64,000 bases of DNA from Clostridia bacterium (GTDB lineage: Bacteria > Bacillota > Clostridia > Oscillospirales > CAG-272), in NCBI GenBank assembly GCA_017942005.1, contig JAGAVJ010000053.1:62001-126000 (forward strand). Direction: 5' to 3'. Positions 23,694 to 33,523 of the stretch are shown here, one piece after another. Position 1 is the first letter of the stretch, and the number at the start of each line of letters is the position of its first letter. A model generated the notes under the pieces. That model saw only the letters and a list, made by a program, of their open reading frames with translations, had not been told where the DNA came from and searched no databases. Made by a program: the position numbers and the translations under genes.

Positions 23694-25994
23694 ATGAAAA
23701 AAGCAGCTAATCTCATATTTCCTCTGTGTGCCTGTCTTTTAATCGCATGTAACCAATCCGATATTCAAAAACAGGAGGAATCACAATCTGTGGTTCCTCT
23801 TGTGGATTCTACCAATACGGTCAAGTTCATTGATAAAACCGGTTATGAAATGATAGCTTTTCCTGGAAATATAGAAGATACAATTTCGCGTTTTTTTGAA
23901 GATGTTTCAATAAATGGTGAATATTTTTCATTTTCATACGGAGAAATATTTTATCAGTGTAATTTATCAAACGGTGAAATTAATAAAATTAGAATTAACG
24001 ATAATAAACTTTGGTTAAAGTACGATCTTTCGACGCAAGATTTTTATCCTTGCTCTGATGATATATTTCTGTGTGTTGGGAGTGGAGTGAAGGATTCAAA
24101 AACTTATATTTATCTTTGTACACAGAGCGGCGATGTTACAGAAAAAGCTGCGATACCGGCGGAAGGTCGTGTACATGTTTATTTCTTTGAAACAGAGAAC
24201 GGGATAGTCACGGTCGTGCTGGATGAAGCGTCAGTTTTCTTTTATGATGAATCTTTAAACCTATTGCGAACCGTATATATCGGGCAGCAGTATGATCGAG
24301 TGCTTCGCACAAAAGACGGCAGTTATATTTTAGGAGAATATTTAGATAATGCTGTTATCATCAAAGAAGGTTCCAATGTATATGTTCCATTATCCGATCG
24401 ATATCGTTGGGATGAAAAATTTAACAGTGGAAGATTTTGTTTTGATGAAAATGAAACTCTGTATATTAGTTGTGGGAGCAAATTATATCATCTCACTGGA
24501 GATGGTTCGTCGGAAACGTTATTGCTTCAGTGGAGTGACGGAATGATTATTAATTCACCGGTCAATCTCTACAAAGTAACAGAGAATGGTGATATTATTG
24601 TATCTTTTGATAATGTATTTACGAAGCGCTTAGAGTTAAAACAGGTACGCATAAAGAAAGAACAATCAGAGAGAATTCAGCTTACGGTTGGTTCCTTTTA
24701 TTTTGATGAGACACTGACATATGCCGTAAATTCCTTTAATGCCTCACAAAATACATACGAAGCATCCTTGCTGGTATATCAAAATTATGGTGATGACAGA
24801 TCATGGAAAAGGGGAGCAGAACTGTTAGATGATTATGGAAAAGATATGCTGGCAGGGACTGCGCCGGATGTGATGCTGTTTGATTCATATCTGAATCCGA
24901 CCATATATTATGATAAAAATGCATTTGTCGACCTTATGCCGCATTTTGGAGATCAACTGCTCGGTTCTGTACCAAGTGTGTTTTCCTATCAGGGAAAACT
25001 ATTCGGTGTGCCGGTAGGTATCCGGATTGATACGCTTTTGTGTAAAGAATCCAAACTGGATGAAATATACGGAACAGACGGTGTTTTTACATTGGAAGAT
25101 TTGTATGCATTCAGTGACAGATTGACAGACGGTCAGGTACTTTCCACTAAATGCCAAACGCTTGACAGGGTATCCGCACAGTCCTATGCGACATGGATTG
25201 ACAAAGAAAGCGGTACTGTCACCTATGATGCACCGTCCTTTTCGGAATATATTTCCTTTTGCAAGAAGTGGGATGAATCACTCTATCAAAGGGATGTAGG
25301 CGGTATCTTTTTCTTTGATGGAGCTTATGATGTCAGCAATCCTGCATTGCCGGAGGCGATTGCAACAGATCAATTGCAGCTGCTCGATATGCCGTTTCAT
25401 TCCCTGGAAGGTTATATGATTGCAAAAATGTTGTTTCAAGATGAATCCTTTGCCTTCTGCGGATATCCAACACCCAACGGACAAAGTATGTACATGCAGA
25501 CGGAGCATCTTCTAACTGTCAATGCTGCTTCTCCGGTACTTGGCGGTGCAGGTGAATTCATCAATTATATGCTGTCTGATGCGATACAGACGATACCGTA
25601 TTTTTATAAGAAGTATCTTCCGTCAACCCGTTCGGGTCTGCGTACTTTGATGGATAACTATCCTGCGTATGGCTATAGGATTTCTACGGATGAAAGGTTC
25701 TCTTTGGCAGTAAGATTTGACGGTTTACAATATGCTTATCAAATTGTGAAATCATATATTGAAGAAAATCCTATTATTCCCAGTGAAACGAAAGCAATTG
25801 CGATTATCATGACAGAAGAAGAAAAGGTAAAATTTTACACCTACCTTGACACCCCAATGCCAACCGTACCGGTGGATGAAACGGTTTCCGGAATCATAGA
25901 AGAGGAGCTTTCCACATGGCGCGCTGGCGCTGCGTCCTTATCCGATGCAGCAAAACGCATACAAAATAGGGTATTTATTTATGTCAATGAATAA
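23694..25994 (+). CDS. Large lipoprotein: beta-propeller-like N domain plus solute-binding C domain (copy 1)
   Basis: The 766-residue protein has a signal peptide with lipobox LLIAC ending near residue 20. About residues 50-320 show repeating short beta strands (FFYDESLNLLRTVYIGQ, VLRTKDGSYILGEYL, LYHLTGDGS) typical of a propeller. Residues 340-760 resemble family 1 extracellular solute-binding proteins (TYAVNSFNASQNTYEAS, DMLAGTAPDVMLFD, GVPVGIRIDT). The next gene encodes a paralogue with near-identical N-terminal 40 residues and C-terminal 60 residues. No transporter genes are adjacent, so the ligand and partner are unknown. ATG at 23694 follows AAGGGAG. Confidence 0.75.
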   Translation: MKKAANLIFPLCACLLIACNQSDIQKQEESQSVVPLVDSTNTVKFIDKTGYEMIAFPGNIEDTISRFFEDVSINGEYFSFSYGEIFYQCNLSNGEINKIRINDNKLWLKYDLSTQDFYPCSDDIFLCVGSGVKDSKTYIYLCTQSGDVTEKAAIPAEGRVHVYFFETENGIVTVVLDEASVFFYDESLNLLRTVYIGQQYDRVLRTKDGSYILGEYLDNAVIIKEGSNVYVPLSDRYRWDEKFNSGRFCFDENETLYISCGSKLYHLTGDGSSETLLLQWSDGMIINSPVNLYKVTENGDIIVSFDNVFTKRLELKQVRIKKEQSERIQLTVGSFYFDETLTYAVNSFNASQNTYEASLLVYQNYGDDRSWKRGAELLDDYGKDMLAGTAPDVMLFDSYLNPTIYYDKNAFVDLMPHFGDQLLGSVPSVFSYQGKLFGVPVGIRIDTLLCKESKLDEIYGTDGVFTLEDLYAFSDRLTDGQVLSTKCQTLDRVSAQSYATWIDKESGTVTYDAPSFSEYISFCKKWDESLYQRDVGGIFFFDGAYDVSNPALPEAIATDQLQLLDMPFHSLEGYMIAKMLFQDESFAFCGYPTPNGQSMYMQTEHLLTVNAASPVLGGAGEFINYMLSDAIQTIPYFYKKYLPSTRSGLRTLMDNYPAYGYRISTDERFSLAVRFDGLQYAYQIVKSYIEENPIIPSETKAIAIIMTEEEKVKFYTYLDTPMPTVPVDETVSGIIEEELSTWRAGAASLSDAAKRIQNRVFIYVNE

Positions 25995-26048
25995 CATAAG
26001 GATCCATTTTTCAGACTGCGCTTTGTGACATCGTCAAAATTCTATATA

Positions 26049-26096
26049 GAGAGGGGATCACTTTAACGTTCGTAAAAGTGAAAGTTATCGTTACAT
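26049..26096 (+). promoter_or_regulatory. SD-hairpin-start element of lipoprotein copy 2
   Basis: GAGAGGGGAT (26049-26058) is followed by CACTTT/AAAGTG (26059-26064 and 26075-26080) enclosing ACGTTCGT, then the 16-base tail AAAGTTATCGTTACAT and ATG at 26097. Copy 1 has a normal SD, so the element was gained or lost after duplication. Confidence 0.6.
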
Positions 26097-28394
26097 ATGA
26101 AAAAAAGAAACATAACAAACTTCATAGTTCCTCTGTGTGCCTGTCTGTTAATCGCATGTAACCAATCCGATATTCAAAAACAGGAGGAATCACAATCTGT
26201 GGTTCCTCTGGTTGATTCACCAAATGCAATCAAAGAAATTGATAAAAATGGATATGAACTTTTATCTCTTCCGGAGTTTATATATAAAGATATTCCATTG
26301 TATATACAGTTTCAAGGTGATACGTATTTTTTTACATATGGCGGTGAATTTTTTAAATATTGTCTTTCTTCAGAGGAGATTGTTATACATAAAACAATAA
26401 ACCAAGAGCGTTTATTTTTAAAAAATGATCTTATCACATCTGATATTTATCCTTTAACAGATGATGTTCTTCTTTGTGTAGGTTCTGGATATCAGGATGC
26501 AAGTATCTATATCTTTCACTGTACGCCAAAAGGAGATTTGATTCAAAAAACGGCGATTCCAGCGGAAGGTCATACAAATACCTATTTCTTTGAAACAGAA
26601 GATGGAATTATTACCGTCATACTTGACGAATCATCTGCTTTCTTTTATGACGAATCTTTGAATCTATTACGAACAGTATATACTGGGCAGTGGTATAACC
26701 GCGTACTTCGCACAAAGGACGGCAGTTATATACTGGGAACACAATTGCACAATGCTGTCATAATCAAAGAAGATTCCAATCAATGTGTTCCATTGTCAGA
26801 ACGGTATACCTGGGATGAAAGTTTTGATGGCACGTTTTGCTTAGATGAAAATGAGACCTTGTATGTTAGTACAATGACTGGGTTGTATCATCTTGTCGGG
26901 GACGGTTCCCCTGAGAAACTGTTGTTCCAATGGAGCGACGGCATGTTGGTCAAGTCGCCGTATTACCTTTACACAGTGACAGGCGACGGTGATATTATTG
27001 TATCTTATAATAATAAACTGACAGAACGCACAGAATTAAAGCGTGTACGTTTAAAAAAGGAGCAGTCAGAGAGGATTCAACTTACTGTCGGGACATTTTA
27101 TCTAAATGAAGCGCTGTCTTATACTATAAGCGCTTTTAATGCGTCACAAAATACCTATAATGCATCCTTACAGGTATACTACGATTATATCGAGGGAGGC
27201 TTGTTTGGTACAGAGCTTTTAAATAATTATGAAAAAGATTTGCTGGCAGGAACAGCGCCGGATGTCATGCTGTTTAATTTAAGCACAATTCCAATCAGTT
27301 ATTATGACAAAAATGCGTATGTCGATCTTTTGCCGCATTTTGGCGAGCAGCTGCTTGGGTCTGCAAAAAGCGCTTTTTCTTATCAAGATAAAATGTTTGC
27401 GATACCAGTTGGTATTCGGATTGACACATTCTTATGCAAAGCATCAAGGTTGGATGAAATCTACGGATCAGACGGAAGTTTTACACTGGAAGATTTGTAT
27501 GCACTCAGTGACGCACTGACAGACGGACAGGTACTGTCTACCAAACGCGAAACACTGAACAAGGTATCCGCACAATCCTATGCAGCATGGATTGACAAAG
27601 AAAGTGGTACCGTCTCTTATGACGCACCGTCTTTTTCAGAGTATATTACCTTCTGTCAGAAGTGGGATGAATCCCTGTATCAAAGTGAAGTCGGCAGTAT
27701 TTATTTTGATTATTTATCCGGAGGATATGAAATCAACAATCCTGCGTTGTCGGAGGCGCTTGCAACCGATCAATTACAGCTGCTTGATATGCCGCTCCAT
27801 TCTTTAAAGGGGTACATGGTTGCAAAGCTGCTGTATGCAGATGAAGACTTTGCATTCTGCGGTTATCCGACGCCCCTTGGACAGAGCATGTATATGCAGC
27901 CGAGTTATCTTCTGACCGCCAATGCAGCTTCGCCGGCATTGGGCGGTGCAGGCGCATTTATCAATTTTATGCTGTCTGATGAGATACAGACGTCTCCATA
28001 TTTTTATGATATGTATCTTCCGACAACCCGTTCCGGTCTTCGGACTTTGATGGATCGATATCCAACTTATGAATATGATATACAAAAAAGACTGTTTTCA
28101 ATATATTTGGGATATGATGACAACTGGGAAGAATCTTATTTTATTTCAACGAATAAAATCATTGAAAATCCCATTGTTCCCACAGAAACAGATGCAATTG
28201 CGATTTCCATGACGGAAGAAGACAAGGAAAAACTGTTTGCCTACCTAGACACACCGATGCCAACTGTGCCGGTGGATGAAACGGTTTCCGGAATCATTGA
28301 AGAAGAATTGTCTGCGTGGCGCGCCGGCGCTGCGTCCTTATCCGATGCAGCAAAACGCATACAGAGTCGGGTATTCGTATATATCAATGAATGA
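26097..28394 (+). CDS. Large lipoprotein: beta-propeller-like N domain plus solute-binding C domain (copy 2)
   Basis: The 765-residue paralogue of the preceding gene shares the lipobox LLIAC, the propeller-like region and the solute-binding domain. The signal and post-lipobox stretch (CNQSDIQKQEESQSVVPL) and the last 60 residues (starting near LDTPMPTVPVDETVSG) are almost identical to copy 1 also at DNA level. The middle has diverged to a similar but clearly different sequence. That pattern suggests tandem duplication with gene conversion at the ends, perhaps giving different ligand specificities. A perfect terminator follows at 28453. Confidence 0.75.
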   Translation: MKKRNITNFIVPLCACLLIACNQSDIQKQEESQSVVPLVDSPNAIKEIDKNGYELLSLPEFIYKDIPLYIQFQGDTYFFTYGGEFFKYCLSSEEIVIHKTINQERLFLKNDLITSDIYPLTDDVLLCVGSGYQDASIYIFHCTPKGDLIQKTAIPAEGHTNTYFFETEDGIITVILDESSAFFYDESLNLLRTVYTGQWYNRVLRTKDGSYILGTQLHNAVIIKEDSNQCVPLSERYTWDESFDGTFCLDENETLYVSTMTGLYHLVGDGSPEKLLFQWSDGMLVKSPYYLYTVTGDGDIIVSYNNKLTERTELKRVRLKKEQSERIQLTVGTFYLNEALSYTISAFNASQNTYNASLQVYYDYIEGGLFGTELLNNYEKDLLAGTAPDVMLFNLSTIPISYYDKNAYVDLLPHFGEQLLGSAKSAFSYQDKMFAIPVGIRIDTFLCKASRLDEIYGSDGSFTLEDLYALSDALTDGQVLSTKRETLNKVSAQSYAAWIDKESGTVSYDAPSFSEYITFCQKWDESLYQSEVGSIYFDYLSGGYEINNPALSEALATDQLQLLDMPLHSLKGYMVAKLLYADEDFAFCGYPTPLGQSMYMQPSYLLTANAASPALGGAGAFINFMLSDEIQTSPYFYDMYLPTTRSGLRTLMDRYPTYEYDIQKRLFSIYLGYDDNWEESYFISTNKIIENPIVPTETDAIAISMTEEDKEKLFAYLDTPMPTVPVDETVSGIIEEELSAWRAGAASLSDAAKRIQSRVFVYINE

Positions 28395-28452
28395 CGCTTT
28401 CTATGGCGGTATTCGTACAAACAAAAGAAACTGTGTTGTATTTTGTCAAGAA

Positions 28453-28485
28453 ACAGGCTGTCCGCTGATACTGCGGACAGCCTGT
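28453..28485. terminator. Bidirectional terminator-like hairpin between lipoprotein 2 and prs
   Basis: A perfect 13-base stem ACAGGCTGTCCGC/GCGGACAGCCTGT with a 7-base loop lies between convergent genes. T-rich bases follow on both sides, but there is no long T tract. Confidence 0.7.
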
Positions 28486-28507
28486 ACGATTCTTTTGGGA
28501 AGGTTAT

Positions 28508-29632
28508 TTACTGGTTGAATTCACCGGCTTTGACACGATCCATCAGACTGTGAATACGACGGACGGGGTCAAGCAGCTCGGACGTGGAAGCATCGCGGTT
28601 CAGCGTATCAATGATGTAGGATACATACTTGCACATATTGACTTCACCGTACCATTCACGGGAGAGCAGCTCCGGTGTGCGGTAAATGAGGTTTGTGGTA
28701 TAAATACGGTTGAACAGTCCCTGCTTATAGCATTCATCAAATTTTTCAAGGCCTGCGGTAAACAGTCCGAAGGTGGAGAATACAAAAATCTTTGCAGCCT
28801 TTTTCTCCTTTAACTGATAGCAGATATCAAATACAGAATCGCCGGATGCGATCATATCATCGACGACGATGACATTTTTGCCCTCAACGGAATTGCCGAG
28901 ATATTCATGCGCGACAATGGGATTGCGTCCGTTGATCACCGTTGTGTAGTCGCGTCTCTTATAAAACATACCGAGGTCAAGACCCAGCACGGAGGAGTAG
29001 TACATGCAGCGATTCAGACCGCCTTCATCCGGAGAAATGACCATGGTGTTGCCGTCAAGAATGTTGATATCACGTTCCTTTTTCACCAGTGCCTTGATCA
29101 TCTGATAGGAGGTGCGGACACTGTCAAAGCCGGACAGCGGAATGGCGTTTTGTACACGGGAGTCGTGTGCATCAAAGGTAATGATGTTGGCAACACCCAT
29201 ATTGACCAGTTCCTGGAGACTCATCGCGCAGTCGAGAGATTCACGCGCGGAACGCTTATGCTGTCTGCCTTCATACAGCATGGGCATAATCACGGAAATT
29301 CTTCTGGCTTTTCCGCCGATTGCGCCGATGACACGCTTCAAGTCTGCAAAGTGATCGTCGGGAGACATGGGAACCTTTTGACCGTACATCGAATAGGTTT
29401 CGCCGTAGTTAAAACAGTCGGAGATGATATAAACGTCATGACCGCGCATGGAATCATGCAGCATGCCTTTTCCTTCGCCCGTACCAAAACGAGGGCATTC
29501 TGCGTTTACGACATAGCACTCGTTGTCTTCTCCTTCACGGAATTGATGCAGATAGGCATTGACCTTGTCAACAAATGCACCGCAGCCGCGCATACCGATA
29601 ATACTAAGCTTTCCGTAATACTGTGAATCCAT
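28508..29632 (-). CDS. prs: Ribose-phosphate pyrophosphokinase (PRPP synthetase), long form
   Basis: The 374-residue enzyme makes PRPP from ribose-5-phosphate and ATP for nucleotide, His and Trp synthesis. VISPDEGGLNRCMYYSS near 200 and the PRPP-binding loop VIVVDDMIASGDSVFDICYQ near 268-287 (DDxxxSGxS) identify it, with RQHKRSARESLDCA near 125. It is longer than the usual 310-320 residues. The ATG at 29632 follows TGGAGG; the longer frame upstream has no ribosome site. It is probably monocistronic. Confidence 0.88.
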   Translation of the reverse strand: MDSQYYGKLSIIGMRGCGAFVDKVNAYLHQFREGEDNECYVVNAECPRFGTGEGKGMLHDSMRGHDVYIISDCFNYGETYSMYGQKVPMSPDDHFADLKRVIGAIGGKARRISVIMPMLYEGRQHKRSARESLDCAMSLQELVNMGVANIITFDAHDSRVQNAIPLSGFDSVRTSYQMIKALVKKERDINILDGNTMVISPDEGGLNRCMYYSSVLGLDLGMFYKRRDYTTVINGRNPIVAHEYLGNSVEGKNVIVVDDMIASGDSVFDICYQLKEKKAAKIFVFSTFGLFTAGLEKFDECYKQGLFNRIYTTNLIYRTPELLSREWYGEVNMCKYVSYIIDTLNRDASTSELLDPVRRIHSLMDRVKAGEFNQ

Positions 29633-29826
29633 AAATAACCTCCAGAAATGTTTTTGATTTAATGCTCTTTTTATATACAGACACTTACCCAAGTATATAT
29701 ATTTTACTCTTTTTTTCCTGAAAAGTCAATAGGAAAAAAAGCAAAAAGTGTCGAAATCCCGCTGTATTATTTATATAAAATCGAAATTATGCGTGTAAAG
29801 CGGTGGTATGATTGCATACAGCAATA

Positions 29827-29881
29827 CAAAACCCATCCAAACGGTAAAACCGTCCCTGGCGGTTTTCTTCCTTTGGATGGG
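29827..29881 (-). terminator. Terminator downstream of aspartokinase
   Basis: On the minus strand CCCATCCAAA (29881-29872) pairs with TTTGGATGGG (29841-29832) around an inner AAACCG/CGGTTT stem, followed by TTTTGT. Confidence 0.85.
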
Positions 29882-29895
29882 ATAGCGGCTTTTAT

Positions 29896-31233
29896 TTATT
29901 TGATGGCGTTGTCTTCCGAGAACTCTGCATAAATGGCACGCAGCGCTGTTTCAAAGCAGGACTCCGATACGCCGATGATGATATTTTGTTCAGAGGAACC
30001 CTGGTCAATCATACGGATATTGACATCAACGGAGGAAACTGCTTTAAATACACGGCTGGCAGTTCCCTTGGCTTTTACCATACCGCGTCCAACGACAGCG
30101 ATGAGTGCAAGGTCATCGTCATACGCAATGTTGTCCGGCTCGACGGTCTGGCAGATTTCATTGATGAGCATATCCTTGATGCCTTCCAGGTCATGATTGT
30201 TCAGGATCACACACATGGTGTCAATGCCGGACGGCAGATGTTCAAAGCAGATGTTATGGTTTTCAAATACCTGCAATACTCTGCGTCCAAAACCGACTTC
30301 GTCGTTCATGCGGTCTTTTTCCAATGTCAGAATACAGAAGCCCTTCTTGCCTGCGACACCGGTGACAATTTCCTTGGTTTCAAAATTGGGATGCTTGGAG
30401 TCGGGAACAATCATGGTTCCTTCTGCTTCGGGCTGATTGGTATTGCGGATATTGATCGGGATTCCGGCATAGCGTACAGGGAAGATGGCGTCTTCATGCA
30501 AAACACCCGCACCCATATAAGAAAGCTCACGCAGTTCATGATAGGTGATTAATCGGATGGTACGCGGATTGGTAACAATGCGAGGATCCGCCATTAAGAA
30601 ACCGGAAACATCGGTCCAGTTTTCGTAAAGGTCTGCATCTGCTGCACGTGCGACAATGGAGCCTGTGATGTCCGAACCGCCGCGGGAAAAGGTGCGGATG
30701 GTATCGTTTGGCATTGCGCCGTAAAAACCGGGGATGACTGCATTCGGCATCGTGCGCAGCTTTGCGGAAAGAATGGTATTGGTCAGCTTCTCATTAAAAG
30801 AACCGTCTTCATTGAAGAAAATTACACTTGCTGCGTCAATAAACGGAAATCCGATATATTGCGACAGAATGAGACCGTTCAGATATTCACCGCGGCTGGC
30901 TGCATAATCGCGTCCTGCATGGCATAAAAATGCATTTTTGATCTGTGCAAATTCTTTTTCCAGCGTGAAATCCAGATGCAGTTCACGAATGATATCGTTG
31001 TAGCGGCTCATGATAACCTCAAAGTCTGCATCAATATCTTCACCTTTGGAAGCACGGTCATAACAGCGGTATAAAAGATCTGTAACCTTATCATCACCCG
31101 CAAAACGTTTGCCCGGCGCTGACGGGACAACATAACGGCGTGCAGGATCCGCTTTGATAATTGCAGCGACTTTTTCAAACTGCTTTGCATCTGCAAGCGA
31201 GCTGCCGCCGAATTTTACAACTTTGATGTCCAT
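29896..31233 (-). CDS. lysC: Aspartate kinase
   Basis: The 445-residue enzyme phosphorylates L-aspartate, the first step towards Lys, Thr and Met and also diaminopimelate. The N-terminal VVKFGGSSLAD motif, FSRGGSDITGS near 184 and a C-terminal pair of ACT domains (from about 300; GRGMVKAKGTASRVF near 385) define it. The length is typical of monofunctional aspartokinases. The ATG at 31233 follows AAGGAG. It is monocistronic with its own terminator; dapA lies 2.3 kb away on the same strand. Confidence 0.95.
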   Translation of the reverse strand: MDIKVVKFGGSSLADAKQFEKVAAIIKADPARRYVVPSAPGKRFAGDDKVTDLLYRCYDRASKGEDIDADFEVIMSRYNDIIRELHLDFTLEKEFAQIKNAFLCHAGRDYAASRGEYLNGLILSQYIGFPFIDAASVIFFNEDGSFNEKLTNTILSAKLRTMPNAVIPGFYGAMPNDTIRTFSRGGSDITGSIVARAADADLYENWTDVSGFLMADPRIVTNPRTIRLITYHELRELSYMGAGVLHEDAIFPVRYAGIPINIRNTNQPEAEGTMIVPDSKHPNFETKEIVTGVAGKKGFCILTLEKDRMNDEVGFGRRVLQVFENHNICFEHLPSGIDTMCVILNNHDLEGIKDMLINEICQTVEPDNIAYDDDLALIAVVGRGMVKAKGTASRVFKAVSSVDVNIRMIDQGSSEQNIIIGVSESCFETALRAIYAEFSEDNAIK

Positions 31234-31453
31234 GTATCTATACTCCTTATATGCTTCAAAATGAATCAGAAAATAAATCTATATTTATTATATTATACAG
31301 CGAAAATTCAATTTTGTCAAGGTTTTTCTTTGAAAAAGCAGGAAAGTCGGCAAAAATTTCAATTGTATGGATATGACGTTCTCATCAAAAACCAAGAAAC
31401 TGCTGCAAGTTGAAAACATGGTGGGGTCGATGAATTTTATGGAGTTTTGTTTG

Positions 31454-31520
31454 TAAAAAGTTTTTGCGGTGGAGTTTGAGGAGATGCTTTTTTTTAAAAG
31501 CATCTCCTCAAACTCACATT
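31454..31520. repeat. Composite intergenic repeat, copy 3 (module C, inverted)
   Basis: A perfect 20-base stem (31472-31491 with 31496-31515; arm GAGTTTGAGGAGATGCTTTT) has a TTTT loop and is preceded by AAAAAGTTTTTGCGGTGGAG. It matches the hairpins at 13379 and 38704 in inverse orientation. It lies just downstream of the GH43 gene. Bases 31234-31453 hold the lysC upstream region without further recognisable features. Confidence 0.75.
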
Positions 31521-31526
31521 ATTTTA

Positions 31527-32483
31527 TCAATCCATAACGGTAATTACACCGTTTTCATACTTCCATGCATTTGTCATTGTAATCGGTTTGATATCGCCGT
31601 TTTCATCGAACTGCATGGCATCGATACATAAAAAGCGTGCATTGCCGTCCTTGTATTCCGGATGATTTTCATCAGCATTGCGATGACGGTGGTACACATT
31701 TAAATACAAATCCTGATCTTCGACATACAAAAAGCCATTATGACCAGGTCCGTTTGCAATGGTACTGTCACCTGTGGAAAGGATGACATGGCAGTCATCA
31801 AACGGTCCGTATGGAGAAGACGCTTTGGCTGTCACCACACGGTATGAGCCGTCACCCCAACCGCCGCTTGACCACATGAAATGATAAACACCGTTCCGCT
31901 TGCACATGCAGGGGCCTTCTACATAATCCGGCGGTGTAATTTCACGATAGAGGGTACCGTCATCGTGCGGAACAACGGCGGTCATATCATCGCTCATCCG
32001 GCAGATATTGCAGTGCCCCCACCCGCCGTAATAAAGGTATACTGTGCCGTCGTCGTCTTTGAACAGATGCGCGTCAATTGGCTGTGCACCGTTATAGAAA
32101 TCACCGACCAGCGGATGCGTGAGCAGTGCACGGAACGGTCCGCCCGGGTGTTCTGAAACCGCAATTTCCAAACCGCCCATATCCTCTGCGGCATGAATAT
32201 CGTTGGATGCAAAAATATAATAGTACAAACCGTTCTTTTCAATGATGGTCGGCGCCCAAACGGCGCGTCTCACCCATGGGAAGCCGGACATATCGATGAT
32301 ATTCTCATGTTTTTCCCAATGAGTCAAGTCGGCGGAGGAAAAGGCGGTGTGATTGTGCTGGTCGTCAAACGGCAGGGAATGCGTGACATAGATCCAGTAT
32401 TTGCCTTCATAATACCGTGCTTCGGGGTCGGCATACCAGTTTGAATCCAGCGGATTGTGTATGGTAAAGCAGCAATGTTTCAT
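31527..32483 (-). CDS. Glycoside hydrolase family 43 protein
   Basis: The 318-residue protein lacks a signal peptide, so it acts in the cytoplasm. The five-bladed propeller of GH43 is indicated by the N-terminal Asp in WYADPEARYY (general base), the middle Asp in QPIDAHLFKDDDG and the Glu in YVEGPCMCKRNG (general acid). These enzymes release arabinose or xylose from oligosaccharides; the exact substrate is unclear. ATG at 32483 follows CAAAGGAGAT. It diverges from a secreted protein gene and joins the nearby fucosidase and rhamnosidase as plant or host glycan degradation genes. Confidence 0.88.
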   Translation of the reverse strand: MKHCCFTIHNPLDSNWYADPEARYYEGKYWIYVTHSLPFDDQHNHTAFSSADLTHWEKHENIIDMSGFPWVRRAVWAPTIIEKNGLYYYIFASNDIHAAEDMGGLEIAVSEHPGGPFRALLTHPLVGDFYNGAQPIDAHLFKDDDGTVYLYYGGWGHCNICRMSDDMTAVVPHDDGTLYREITPPDYVEGPCMCKRNGVYHFMWSSGGWGDGSYRVVTAKASSPYGPFDDCHVILSTGDSTIANGPGHNGFLYVEDQDLYLNVYHRHRNADENHPEYKDGNARFLCIDAMQFDENGDIKPITMTNAWKYENGVITVMD

Positions 32484-32565
32484 GGCGAATCTCCTTTGAT
32501 TTTGATAGATACTATCATTATACAGCATCTTTATTGGAAAATCAAGAGGAAGTCGGGAATTTTGC

Positions 32566-32594
32566 TTGCATTTTACGGCAAAACATGGTATAAT
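32566..32594 (+). promoter_or_regulatory. Promoter of the secreted-protein gene
   Basis: TTGCAT (32566-32571), a 17-base spacer and TATAAT (32589-32594), about 50 bases before the start. Confidence 0.7.
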
Positions 32595-32647
32595 ATACGC
32601 ACAACGCATGATTCATGAAATTTAAAAGACTGGAGAACTGTTCCGTC

Positions 32648-33454
32648 ATGAAATCGATATACACATATTCTGTTTTTTTCCTTTTGATGATAGCATTCCT
32701 TTTGCAGACACCGCTTTTGGTGTCCGCAGCTGATACGGCAGGGGATGATGTTCCTAAAGTGCTGACATACACATACACGGATGACGATCCGACGGTCAAT
32801 GCACCGGAGCTGTTTCTCTCAATATACGAGGAAACCTGCGATATCCAGATTATAGGGGAACGTGCGGTGTGGACGTTTTTCTATGAAAATATTTTTCGTT
32901 CCACGGGAAAGTGGCATCCGTTTTCTGCTGCCGTAACGGTAAAACCCCTTGCAGAAACAGATGTGCATGCCGATATCCAATCAGCACTCACAGCGAAAGA
33001 CGCCTATTACATTGATTTTGCAGACGGCGATCTCTATCCCGGTACCGCACAGGTCGAAATTCGGTTATCCGATGTAGTATCAGCCGATCAGAGCTATACA
33101 GTATATGATTATAAAAAGAATGCAGACGGTACGGCTTCTCTGCGACAGATGGCGGATCATATGAAGCTTTCCGCGGACGGCACATGGTTCTTTACCCTAA
33201 CTGAAGCACATGATCTGCTGATCACGGTTTCCGATGAAACCACTGCCGCCGCATTGTCAGCATATGCATATGTTCCTCAGCTTGCTGCCGGAACATCATC
33301 CGGCGCATCTTTTGGTGAGAATATCGGCTGGATTATCTTTTTCACGGCAGTGAGTGTTGGCGTTATCATTCTTGTGCTTTATTTTGTTACGGTGCACATG
33401 ATAAAAATCAAGCGCAGAAAAAATAAGACACAGAACGCGATGATTAAAAAATAA
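32648..33454 (+). CDS. Secreted membrane-anchored protein of unknown function
   Basis: The 268-residue protein has a signal peptide (about residues 1-28, ending VSA-A), an extracellular region of about 190 residues and a C-terminal membrane segment near 230-252. A strongly basic tail IKIKRRKNK follows. I recognise no domain. The first half alternates hydrophobic and polar residues like a beta sandwich (AVWTFFYENIFRSTGKWH). ATG at 32648 is chosen because GGAG lies 12 bases upstream; the ATG at 32615 has none. It is monocistronic with a strong terminator. Confidence 0.7.
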   Translation: MKSIYTYSVFFLLMIAFLLQTPLLVSAADTAGDDVPKVLTYTYTDDDPTVNAPELFLSIYEETCDIQIIGERAVWTFFYENIFRSTGKWHPFSAAVTVKPLAETDVHADIQSALTAKDAYYIDFADGDLYPGTAQVEIRLSDVVSADQSYTVYDYKKNADGTASLRQMADHMKLSADGTWFFTLTEAHDLLITVSDETTAAALSAYAYVPQLAAGTSSGASFGENIGWIIFFTAVSVGVIILVLYFVTVHMIKIKRRKNKTQNAMIKK

Positions 33455-33474
33455 AAGAATTTAAAAAAAATCGA

Positions 33475-33517
33475 ACAGCTCCCGATACATCCATCAATGG
33501 TGTATATCGGGAGCTGT
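33475..33517. terminator. Bidirectional terminator between the secreted protein and dapA
   Basis: The stem ACAGCTCCCGATA-CA/TG-TATCGGGAGCTGT is followed by ATTTTATT on the plus strand and by TTCGATTTTTTTT on the minus strand. Confidence 0.85.
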
Positions 33518-33523
33518 ATTTTA

